Source of the DNA: JANPII01 sp031424915
Lineage (GTDB): Bacteria > Pseudomonadota > Alphaproteobacteria > Rickettsiales > Midichloriaceae
Direction: 5' to 3'
NCBI GenBank assembly: GCA_031424915.1
Contig: JANPII010000108.1
Span: 1-5,968, forward strand
DNA: 5,968 nucleotides
Shown here one piece after another: positions 1 through 5,732 of the stretch. How positions within the stretch are numbered: the first letter of the stretch is position 1; every line of letters begins with the position of its first letter. The position numbers and the translations under genes were made by a program. The notes below the pieces were generated by a model that saw nothing but the letters and a program-made list of their open reading frames with translations, was not told where the DNA came from and made no database searches.

Positions 1-2
1 TC

Positions 3-470
3 GACGGCTGCGAGCACCTGCACGTTTCTTCCTCTGTAATAAAACAGCTGCTACATTCTGGCTTAATAGGTATCGCTAGTCAGTTGCTAGGTCACATATA
101 TACGATTTATGGATCCATTATAGAGCAAGAGGGCGAAGCTGTAATATTGTCGTTATGCCCTGGTTTATGCTATCCAGTAAGTGGTAGTTACATTGGATGC
201 ATTGCGCAGACTCAAGGGGCAGCATATTTTGTGCTAATTGAGTTAGATACAGTGGCTGGTGTTCTTTGTATCTACTGTCTCCAGGGGCGTACAGATGAGC
301 TAATGGCAGCTATTAAGAATAGCATTACAAAAGATAATGAGGCCAAAATCCAAATACTGCAGCTTATTCATCCCAAAAGAGAATTTGCAACCAAGAAGAT
401 GGCGCAGATGCAGCGAGCGCAGGATTTGCGTGAGGCAGTCTATATAAAAAGAATGTGCTTTCTATCTTAA
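3..470 (+). CDS. C-terminal part of an unrecognised protein (5' end outside window)
   Basis: The frame is open from the first bases of the window to a TAA at 468-470, giving about 155 residues. I do not recognise the family. An internal TTG at 84 could act as a start, but it has only a weak AGGT about 13 bases upstream, so the gene more probably begins before the window. The middle of the fragment is hydrophobic and beta-rich in appearance, with scattered cysteines (LCPGLC, IGC, LCIYC). No clear transmembrane helix stands out. The last 45 residues are polar and basic (KKMAQMQRAQ, YIKRM), probably helical. It is separated from the next gene by 128 bases that carry a plausible promoter, so it probably belongs to a different transcript from the downstream cluster. 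That it is coding is fairly safe; the function is unknown. Confidence 0.6.
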   Translation, partial: DGCEHLHVSSSVIKQLLHSGLIGIASQLLGHIYTIYGSIIEQEGEAVILSLCPGLCYPVSGSYIGCIAQTQGAAYFVLIELDTVAGVLCIYCLQGRTDELMAAIKNSITKDNEAKIQILQLIHPKREFATKKMAQMQRAQDLREAVYIKRMCFLS

Positions 471-505
471 ATCATACTACCTAGACTGGGTATTAAACAG
501 GGCGA

Positions 506-521
506 GATATACTTGTATATC
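506..521. promoter_or_regulatory. Perfect 16-bp palindrome, candidate operator
   Basis: GATATAC-TT-GTATATC is a perfect inverted repeat with 7-base arms and a 2-base centre. It overlaps the proposed -35 box (513-518) of the promoter ahead of the gene cluster, which is a position where a dimeric repressor would block RNA polymerase. The palindrome is seen directly. The operator role is inferred, and no regulator gene is visible in the window. I do not recognise it as the site of a named regulator. Confidence 0.4.
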
Positions 522-541
522 ATAGAAAAATTAGGTAAAAT
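513..541 (+). promoter_or_regulatory. Candidate sigma70 promoter for the 599-5593 cluster
   Basis: A -35-like TTGTAT (513-518) is followed after exactly 17 bases by a -10-like TAAAAT (536-541). The -10 matches the TATAAT consensus at five of six bases; the -35 matches TTGACA only at its first three. Transcription would start near 548, leaving a leader of about 50 bases before the ATG at 599. It is the best promoter match in the 128-base gap after the upstream gene. Confidence 0.4.
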
Positions 542-555
542 ATAGGTTGTTTAGT

Positions 556-576
556 GCTTACAAGTTATAAGTAAGC
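556..576. repeat. Inverted repeat in the probable leader
   Basis: GCTTAC (556-561) and GTAAGC (571-576) are perfect 6-base inverted arms around a 9-base AT-rich centre. If transcription starts near 548, the repeat lies in the 5' leader just ahead of the G-rich ribosome binding region. It could be a small hairpin affecting initiation or a second protein-binding dyad. The stem is short and AT-rich, so it may have no function. Confidence 0.3.
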
Positions 577-583
577 TATGACT

Positions 584-590
584 GGGGGGG
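584..590 (+). promoter_or_regulatory. Seven-G tract, probable unusual ribosome binding site
   Basis: A run of seven G residues ends 8 bases before the ATG at 599. It can pair with the CCUCC core of the 16S rRNA 3' end if one G-U pair is allowed. This favours the start at 599 over the in-frame ATG at 578, which has no good Shine-Dalgarno sequence and would translate through the tract. Confidence 0.4.
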
Positions 591-598
591 TTGGTTGT

Positions 599-1042
599 AT
601 GTCAATTAATAAACTACTGCGTATGAAATGTCTGGCTATAGCAGTTTTTTTAGTAGCACTGTTTAGTGCTAGTATAATGATGGAGGCAAGTGCGCAAAGC
701 AAGGGTGGCCCTACTGAGCAGGTTTCTGACTGTTTGCATTATAAAGGAGTTGAGGTGATTGAAGATTATCACCTTCAAGACCCTGCGGATTTACTGAATT
801 ATAAATTAGAATCATACTCTAATAATTATTATTACACACCCTACAATGAGGGGGTGGATGTGCGCTTAAATAGCGAAGTATCGTCAGGCATATGCTATAA
901 TAGAGCAATGAATGAAGAGGCCAGGCGTTCGCAGCATTTTCAACGCCGAGGAATTGAAGGTCCTGGCAAGGCATTTAAACTATCACCTAAGCTGCATATC
1001 ACCATCCCTCTGACAGAGCAGCAAATAAAAAATAATCGATAA
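599..1042 (+). CDS. Small secreted protein with signal peptide, function unknown
   Basis: The product is a 147-residue protein that I do not recognise. Residues 1-32 look like a classical Sec signal peptide: lysine and arginine near the N terminus, a hydrophobic core (CLAIAVFLVALFSASI, 11-26) and an ASA motif at 30-32 suggesting cleavage before Q33. No lipobox is evident, so a soluble periplasmic or exported protein is likely. The mature part of about 115 residues is polar, with a tyrosine- and asparagine-rich stretch near 68-83 and only two cysteines (C45, C99) that could form a disulfide. The ATG at 599 was chosen because the G-rich tract sits 8 bases upstream. ATG 578 (154 aa) and ATG 623 (139 aa) are in-frame alternatives. 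It lies first in the apparent operon, 18 bases before the nfu gene. Confidence 0.65.
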   Translation: MSINKLLRMKCLAIAVFLVALFSASIMMEASAQSKGGPTEQVSDCLHYKGVEVIEDYHLQDPADLLNYKLESYSNNYYYTPYNEGVDVRLNSEVSSGICYNRAMNEEARRSQHFQRRGIEGPGKAFKLSPKLHITIPLTEQQIKNNR

Positions 1043-1060
1043 ATAATAGCAGGAGCAAAA

Positions 1061-1609
1061 ATGTTTATACAGACTCAACCTACCCCTAACCCGCAGACGA
1101 TGAAGTTTATCCCAGGAGTAACGGTGCTTACCTCTGGTACCCTAAGCTTTGCGCAAGGAGATGAAGTAAAGCATGAGCCTTTGGTAAAAGCATTGTTTGA
1201 GATACCTGGTGTGGTTGGCATATTTTTGGCCGAAGAGTTTGTGACCATTACCAAACAACCCAATATGGATTGGACAGTACTTAAGCCTATGGTACTTACT
1301 GTTTTGCTTGATCATTTTGCTTCAGGACGGCCAGCAGTGCTTGCACGTGCCAGTAATACAGTAAGCACTACTGGGGTGGAAGATGAGATTGTGCAGCAGA
1401 TTAAGGCAATTATTGAGGAGCAGGTAAGGCCAGCCGTAGCTCAGGACGGGGGAGATATAGTATTTCATAAATTTGTCGATGGGGTGGTCTATTTAGAGTT
1501 GCATGGTTCTTGTTCGGGTTGTCCAAGCTCTACTATTACTCTGAAAAATGGTATAGAAAACATGTTGCGGCACTACATTCCAGAGGTGCAGAGCGTAGAA
1601 GCGATATAA
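1061..1609 (+). CDS. nfu: NifU-like Fe-S cluster scaffold/carrier (Nfu_N + NifU C-terminal domain)
   Basis: The 182-residue protein has the full architecture of alphaproteobacterial and mitochondrial NFU1-type proteins. An Nfu_N domain (about 1-87) opens with the hallmark TPNPQTMKFIPG. A NifU-type domain (about 106-175) carries QDGGDI (128-133) and the cluster-binding CSGC (C151, C154). Family members bind a 4Fe-4S cluster, bridged between monomers through this CxxC, and deliver it to apo-enzymes in the cytosol. Length is normal for the family and both cysteines are intact, so the protein should be functional. The start is well supported by AGGAG at 1051-1055, 5 bases before the ATG. It follows the secreted-protein gene by 18 bases and is followed by iscX, a second Fe-S assembly factor. 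Confidence 0.93.
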   Translation: MFIQTQPTPNPQTMKFIPGVTVLTSGTLSFAQGDEVKHEPLVKALFEIPGVVGIFLAEEFVTITKQPNMDWTVLKPMVLTVLLDHFASGRPAVLARASNTVSTTGVEDEIVQQIKAIIEEQVRPAVAQDGGDIVFHKFVDGVVYLELHGSCSGCPSSTITLKNGIENMLRHYIPEVQSVEAI

Positions 1610-1613
1610 TACA

Positions 1614-1638
1614 GGCAAAGACTAGGCTGCCTCTTGCC
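1614..1638 (+). other. Possible hairpin in the nfu-iscX gap
   Basis: GGCAAAGA (1614-1621) can pair with TCTTGCC (1632-1638) with one bulged A, enclosing a 10-base loop. It starts 5 bases after the nfu stop and there is no T-run after it, so it does not look like a rho-independent terminator. It might be an RNA stability or processing element between the two cistrons, or chance. Confidence 0.25.
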
Positions 1639-1695
1639 AAATATCTCAAAGTAGCTAATATTATGGGCAATGAACTAACCCTAAAGGCAATGCAT

Positions 1696-1890
1696 ATGAA
1701 GTGGACTGATATTTGGTTAATAGCAGAAGAGCTAGAAGCCGCTCATCCAGATATAGATATAGCTAATGTACGTTTTACTGATTTGAAGCATATGGTATGC
1801 GATCTTGAGGAGTTTACAGGGGAACCTGCACATTGTAATGAGAAGCTTTTGGAAGCTATCCAAGCTGCATGGATACAAGAACGGGAATAA
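1696..1890 (+). CDS. iscX: IscX, iron-sulfur cluster assembly regulator/adaptor
   Basis: The 64-residue product matches the small acidic IscX (YfhJ) family along its whole length; E. coli IscX is 66 residues. Visible hallmarks are KWTD at the N terminus, HPDID (17-21), VRFTDL (25-30), CDLEEF (35-40) and NEKLLEAIQAAW (48-59). In studied bacteria IscX binds the cysteine desulfurase IscS and ferrous iron and tunes the rate of cluster formation. The frame is open upstream into nfu, but the family begins at the KWTD motif, and AAAGG at 1683-1687 lies 8 bases before ATG 1696. ATG 1690 adds two residues. ATG 1663 would give a 75-residue form but has no ribosome binding site. In E. coli iscX closes the isc operon; here it follows nfu and precedes envelope genes. 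Confidence 0.9.
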   Translation: MKWTDIWLIAEELEAAHPDIDIANVRFTDLKHMVCDLEEFTGEPAHCNEKLLEAIQAAWIQERE

Positions 1891-1920
1891 GATATATATG
1901 ATGCACAAGAGGATGGATTT

Positions 1921-2475
1921 ATGCTAAATAACAAGCTACTTAACTTTGGCGCGGTTATCTTATTTTTTTGGGTGGCTTGGACACAGTACCAATATAACTC
2001 GCGTAATCAGGCCGTGACTACTGCAGAGTCAAGTAGTCAAGCCCAGTATGTTGTTACTATTGATTCTAAGAAAAAACATGAGGATTACACCTGGATTGAG
2101 AAGCTGGCCTATAAGTTTTACGGCCCATCTACGAAAGAAGTGCCGGCAGCAAAGCAGGAGCCCAAACAAGCCCCTTTAGCATTTGCAGGAGACTTAATAG
2201 AGTTTGATTGCATCTCACAGGGTATGAAAATAAGCTGGTGTAATAAGCAACAGACAGCAAAAATTGGTCAAGGAGCTCTACCTTTGGTTGTAGAGCAGGG
2301 TCTGGCTAGTACGTCAGTGGGAAGTACAATTAGAATAGGTGTGCCAATTACAGCAGTGAATAATAGCTTGAGTAATGACCTTATCTTTTGTGATTTTACT
2401 GTGATCAGTATAACTAAGGCTAGTAATGTCAATACTGAGGTCCCTAAGCCTAAGGATGGAAAAGCCTATGAATGA
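1921..2475 (+). CDS. Membrane-anchored protein with divergent FKBP-like domain (putative)
   Basis: The product has 184 residues. One hydrophobic helix (about 7-20, FGAVILFFWVAW...) should anchor it in the inner membrane, probably with the rest in the periplasm. A polar, proline- and lysine-rich linker (about 22-85) follows. Residues 88-166 resemble an FKBP domain: GDLIEFDC fits the first strand, KIGQGALPLVVEQGL fits the family's G-x-x-V-I-x-G-W-E-x-G-L segment, SVGSTIRIGVP fits VGxxxxLxIPP, and LIFCDFTVISI fits the last strand LxFxVELL. Expected active-site residues are absent: the FD pair after strand 2 and the pocket tryptophan (V124 here). Prolyl isomerase activity is therefore doubtful and a chaperone or binding role is more likely. 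The start has AGAGGA (1908-1913) 7 bases upstream. It follows iscX by 30 bases and overlaps the RND gene by 8, suggesting translational coupling. The FKBP assignment is my inference. Confidence 0.6.
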   Translation: MLNNKLLNFGAVILFFWVAWTQYQYNSRNQAVTTAESSSQAQYVVTIDSKKKHEDYTWIEKLAYKFYGPSTKEVPAAKQEPKQAPLAFAGDLIEFDCISQGMKISWCNKQQTAKIGQGALPLVVEQGLASTSVGSTIRIGVPITAVNNSLSNDLIFCDFTVISITKASNVNTEVPKPKDGKAYE

Positions 2476-5400
2476 GCTAATTAAAGGCTGTGCAGAACGT
2501 AGCCGGGCCTCAATTTTATTTCTAATCTTAGTGATCATAGCAGGTTATTTTTCATACCTTAATATTCCAAAAGAGAGTAGCCCGGATGTCAAGGTGCCGA
2601 TCATTTATGTGCTTGTACGGTATGACGGTATATCCCCGGAAGATTCTGAGAGGTTGCTAGTCAGACCGCTAGAAAACGCCCTGCGCTCTATTGAAGGTAT
2701 TAATGAAATTACCTCGTATGCTAATGAAAATAGCGCCTCGGTGGTTATGGAATTTGATGCAGGCTTTGACAGCAATAAGGCATTGCAGGATGTGCGTGAC
2801 AAGGTAAGTGATACCCGCCCTAAGCTACCACAGGATGCCAAAATGCCTGAAGTGCACGAGGTTAACCTTAGCCTTGAGCCTATTTTGAATGTAGTTCTAA
2901 GTGGTGATGTTCCCAAACGTACGCTAATCAATATAGCGCGGGACATGGCTGAGCAAATAGAGGCCATTCCGGAAGTTCTGTCGGTAAAAATAGGGGGCGA
3001 CCGTGAGGAGGTAGTGGAGATTGTGGTTCAGCCCAATATACTTGAGGCATATGGCTTATCCACCAATATTATCAGCGACATTATACGTTCTAATAATCTG
3101 TTGATACCCGCTGGTTCCATCAAAACAACAAACGGAGAGTACGCATTAAAAGTGCCAAGCTTAATCAAGGATGTCGACGAATTATTAAACTTTCCGGTCA
3201 AAGTAAATGGCGACAGTGTAGTGCGAATACGCGACTTAGCCGAGGTGCGTAGTACTTATAAAGATGGTGCCACAGAAGCGCGCGTTAATGGCAAGCCGGC
3301 AGTAGTGTTGGAAGTGTCTAAACGTACTGGGCAGAACATTATTTCTACAGTCAAGGCAGTTAAAGTTGCACTCGCAGACCAGGCAGAATATTTACCAAGC
3401 AAAATTGATATATTTTATACCCAAGACCGCTCGGCAAGAATTATGGAGATGGTAAGCGAATTAGAAAATAGTATTATTCTAGGCATAATACTGGTGATGG
3501 TAGTTATTATTTTGTCAGTGGGTTTTAAGTCCTCTATATTAATTACTCTATCTATTCCGGCCTCGTTTTTTGCAGGTATCTTAGTGTTGGAGCTCTTTGG
3601 CCTCACACTCAATGTCGTAGTATTATTCAGTCTTATTCTTACGGTAGGAATGATCGTAGACGATGCAATTGTAGTGAGTGAATATGCAGATCGCAAGATG
3701 GTAGAAGGGGAGCCAGCTGAAACTGCTTTTACTAACGCCGCTATCCGAATGTTATGGCCAGTTTTTAGCTCAACTTTAGTTAAGCTTATTGTGTTTATGC
3801 CACTGCTATTTTGGCCAGGGATTATGGGCCAGTTTATGAAGTATATGCCCATTACAGTTATTGCTATCCTTACCAGCTCTTTAATCTTTGCGCTCTTCCT
3901 GCAGCCTGCGCTTGGGCCATTGTTTGGCAAGCCTAACGAAGCGGATGCTGAAGAGGTGAAATCCGTTTGTGCAGCAGAAGATGGGAATTTAGAGAACCTC
4001 CAGGGCTGGTCTAAGGTGTATGCTGATATGTTGGAGAAAGTTCTGATGCAGCCGAAGAAATTTGTGTTCGGTCTTTGCGGTATGGTACTAGTCGTATATT
4101 TTGTCTTTGCATTCTTCGGTAATGGCAAAGAGTTTTTTCCAAAAGTAGAGCCAAATAGTGCGGTGATTATGGTACAGTCTCCTGGCAATCTATCTTTAGC
4201 GCAGCGCGATGCTTTGTTACGCCAGGTTGAAGAACGTCTGCAGCCTTTTAAATCTGAGGTGGATACCTTCTATGCTAAAAGTGGTAATTTCGATGATAAT
4301 ATGAATGTACCAAAAGGTACGATCGGCACTATACAACTTGGATTTACAGAATGGAACAAGCGACGCAAAGCTGATGTAATTTTGGCACAAATGCAGAGCC
4401 GTCTTATAGATATCGATGGCGTTACCATTCAAACCGCTCAAGAAAGAATGGGTCCACCCTCACGCAAGCCTATTGAATTCGACATTACTGCATATCAGTT
4501 GGAAAAGTTGCCAGCAATGACAGACAAAATAATAGCAGCCATGCGTCAAGCAGGGGGGTATAAGGATATAGAAGATAGTAGGCCACAAAAGGCTATAGAG
4601 TGGCAGATATTAGTAGATCGAGCTAAAGCGGCACGCTACGGAGTAGACATTAACACAATTGGCCAGACTATACGCTTGGTGAGTAATGGGCTAGTTGTTT
4701 CCACTTATCGGCCTGATTATTTAACCGATGAGGTGGATATTGTTATTCGTTTTCCTGAAGAGCGTAGAAGTATAAAAGAGTTGCAGCATATCAAAGTCGT
4801 GGCAATAGATGGCACAGCTATTCCACTAAGTAGTGTAGCTACTATGCGTCCAGCTCCAAAAGTAGGGGAAATCAAGCGTGTAAACCGCAAGGAAGTCATT
4901 ACTATCAGTGCTAATGTAGAAGATGGAGTATTGGTAGATACTAAAGTACGAGAGTTGCACAATTGGTTTGCTGAAAATCACGACCTTGGAGTAACTGTGA
5001 TGTTCCGCGGTGACGAAAAGGAACAGATGAAAACCATGCGCTTCTTGATGAATGCATTTTTAACTGCTCTATTCCTAATGTTTATGACTATGCTGATTCA
5101 GTTCAACAACTATTATCATACTATCATCATCATGAGTGCAGTATTTCTATCTACCGTTGGGGTGCTGCTAGGGCTTTTGATTTCTGGCCAGCCATTTGGT
5201 ATTGTGATGTCGGGTGTGGGAATTATTGCGCTGGCTGGTATTGTGCTTAACAACAATATTTTGTTTGTCGACACTTACCAACGTTTACGTAGCAGTGGCA
5301 TTGAAATACGTAAGGCAATCATTATGACTGGGGTGCAGCGGGTGCGCCCAATTGTGCTGACAGCAGTCACTGCTATCTTGGGCCTGATGCCGATGGTGCT

Positions 5401-5593
5401 AGGGCTCACTATTGATTTTTATACACGCCAAGTAAGCTATGGTGCGCCTGCCAGTGCCTTATGGCGCCAGCTAGCAACTTCCATTGCTGGAGGACTAGCA
5501 TTTGCAACCATACTAACGCTGTTCTTTACTCCGTGCCTACTGCTGATTGGAAAAAGATTTGATATTAAGCCGCAGAACAATAATCCTTCTTAA
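2468..5593 (+). CDS. RND-family efflux permease (AcrB/AcrD/AcrF type)
   Basis: This 1041-residue inner-membrane protein has the full RND layout. TM1 is at about 14-31, a large periplasmic loop at 32-335, TM2-TM6 at about 336-481, a cytoplasmic stretch, TM7 at 531-551, a second periplasmic loop at 552-858, and TM8-TM12 at 859-1028. VGMIVDDAIVV in TM4 carries the proton-relay aspartates (D398, D399). TM10 reads GIVLNNNILFVDT, with Asn928 where AcrB has the relay lysine K940. Such pumps export substrates with a periplasmic adaptor and an outer-membrane channel; neither gene is in this window. Substrate cannot be predicted. ATG 2468 has TAAGGA 11 bases upstream and overlaps the previous stop; ATG 2456 (MEKP...) is a close alternative. 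Stop and frame are intact throughout. Confidence 0.93.
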   Translation: MNELIKGCAERSRASILFLILVIIAGYFSYLNIPKESSPDVKVPIIYVLVRYDGISPEDSERLLVRPLENALRSIEGINEITSYANENSASVVMEFDAGFDSNKALQDVRDKVSDTRPKLPQDAKMPEVHEVNLSLEPILNVVLSGDVPKRTLINIARDMAEQIEAIPEVLSVKIGGDREEVVEIVVQPNILEAYGLSTNIISDIIRSNNLLIPAGSIKTTNGEYALKVPSLIKDVDELLNFPVKVNGDSVVRIRDLAEVRSTYKDGATEARVNGKPAVVLEVSKRTGQNIISTVKAVKVALADQAEYLPSKIDIFYTQDRSARIMEMVSELENSIILGIILVMVVIILSVGFKSSILITLSIPASFFAGILVLELFGLTLNVVVLFSLILTVGMIVDDAIVVSEYADRKMVEGEPAETAFTNAAIRMLWPVFSSTLVKLIVFMPLLFWPGIMGQFMKYMPITVIAILTSSLIFALFLQPALGPLFGKPNEADAEEVKSVCAAEDGNLENLQGWSKVYADMLEKVLMQPKKFVFGLCGMVLVVYFVFAFFGNGKEFFPKVEPNSAVIMVQSPGNLSLAQRDALLRQVEERLQPFKSEVDTFYAKSGNFDDNMNVPKGTIGTIQLGFTEWNKRRKADVILAQMQSRLIDIDGVTIQTAQERMGPPSRKPIEFDITAYQLEKLPAMTDKIIAAMRQAGGYKDIEDSRPQKAIEWQILVDRAKAARYGVDINTIGQTIRLVSNGLVVSTYRPDYLTDEVDIVIRFPEERRSIKELQHIKVVAIDGTAIPLSSVATMRPAPKVGEIKRVNRKEVITISANVEDGVLVDTKVRELHNWFAENHDLGVTVMFRGDEKEQMKTMRFLMNAFLTALFLMFMTMLIQFNNYYHTIIIMSAVFLSTVGVLLGLLISGQPFGIVMSGVGIIALAGIVLNNNILFVDTYQRLRSSGIEIRKAIIMTGVQRVRPIVLTAVTAILGLMPMVLGLTIDFYTRQVSYGAPASALWRQLATSIAGGLAFATILTLFFTPCLLLIGKRFDIKPQNNNPS

Positions 5594-5626
5594 GAGCAGG
5601 CTTTATTTGAAAATTGCAATGTTTAG

Positions 5627-5662
5627 TTTATATAACATACTATTTATAACAACTTATATAAA
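5627..5662. repeat. AT-rich inverted repeat downstream of the RND gene
   Basis: TTTATATAA (5627-5635) and TTATATAAA (5654-5662) are perfect 9-base inverted arms separated by 18 bases. The sequence is almost wholly A/T, so the RNA hairpin would be weak. It is not followed by the GC stem and T-run of a rho-independent terminator. It may be an unwinding or protein-binding element, or a product of base composition. Confidence 0.3.
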
Positions 5663-5668
5663 TTTAAC

Positions 5669-5698
5669 TTGACTAGTTGCATTACAATGTGTTGCAAT
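5669..5698 (+). promoter_or_regulatory. Candidate promoter for the gene starting at 5733
   Basis: TTGACT (5669-5674) matches the -35 consensus at five of six bases. TGCAAT (5693-5698), after an 18-base spacer, matches the -10 consensus at four of six. The predicted start near 5705 would give a leader of about 28 bases. The intervening bases hold the TTGCATT and TTGCAAT repeats. Confidence 0.35.
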
Positions 5699-5732
5699 AT
5701 TTGCCATTAAAATAACATTTATGGAATAAGCT

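Larger units (their letters stand above)
5614..5702. repeat. Repeated TTGCAAT-type motif in the intergenic region
   Basis: TTGCAATGTTT at 5614-5624 recurs as TTGCAATATTT at 5692-5702 with one mismatch in 11 bases. A related TTGCATT lies at 5677-5683. The first copy sits in an 8-base palindrome, ATTGCAAT (5613-5620). The two downstream copies fall within the candidate promoter of the next gene, so they could be binding sites for one regulator. Confidence 0.25.

Noticed and set aside
84..470. A complete 128-residue gene starting at TTG 84
   Set aside because: The frame stays open to the window edge and the TTG has no good ribosome binding site, so a partial gene entering from upstream is more likely.
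478..492. Possible terminator hairpin TACCT-AGACT-GGGTA after the first gene
   Set aside because: The stem is only five pairs including one G-T and is not followed by a T-run, so chance is as likely.
1510..1695. An IscX start inside nfu (ATG 1510) giving 126 residues
   Set aside because: IscX family proteins begin at the KWTD motif and are about 65 residues. The extension is out-of-frame nfu sequence plus intergenic DNA, and AAAGG supports 1696.
3415..4188. A 257-codon open frame on the minus strand opposite the RND gene
   Set aside because: It lies wholly antisense to well-supported RND coding sequence. Its translation has no recognisable family character and consists of serine-, threonine- and isoleucine-rich reverse-strand text.
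5594..5660. Rho-independent terminator after the RND gene
   Set aside because: I looked for a GC-rich stem followed by T residues and found only AT-rich repeats, so termination may be factor-dependent or further downstream.
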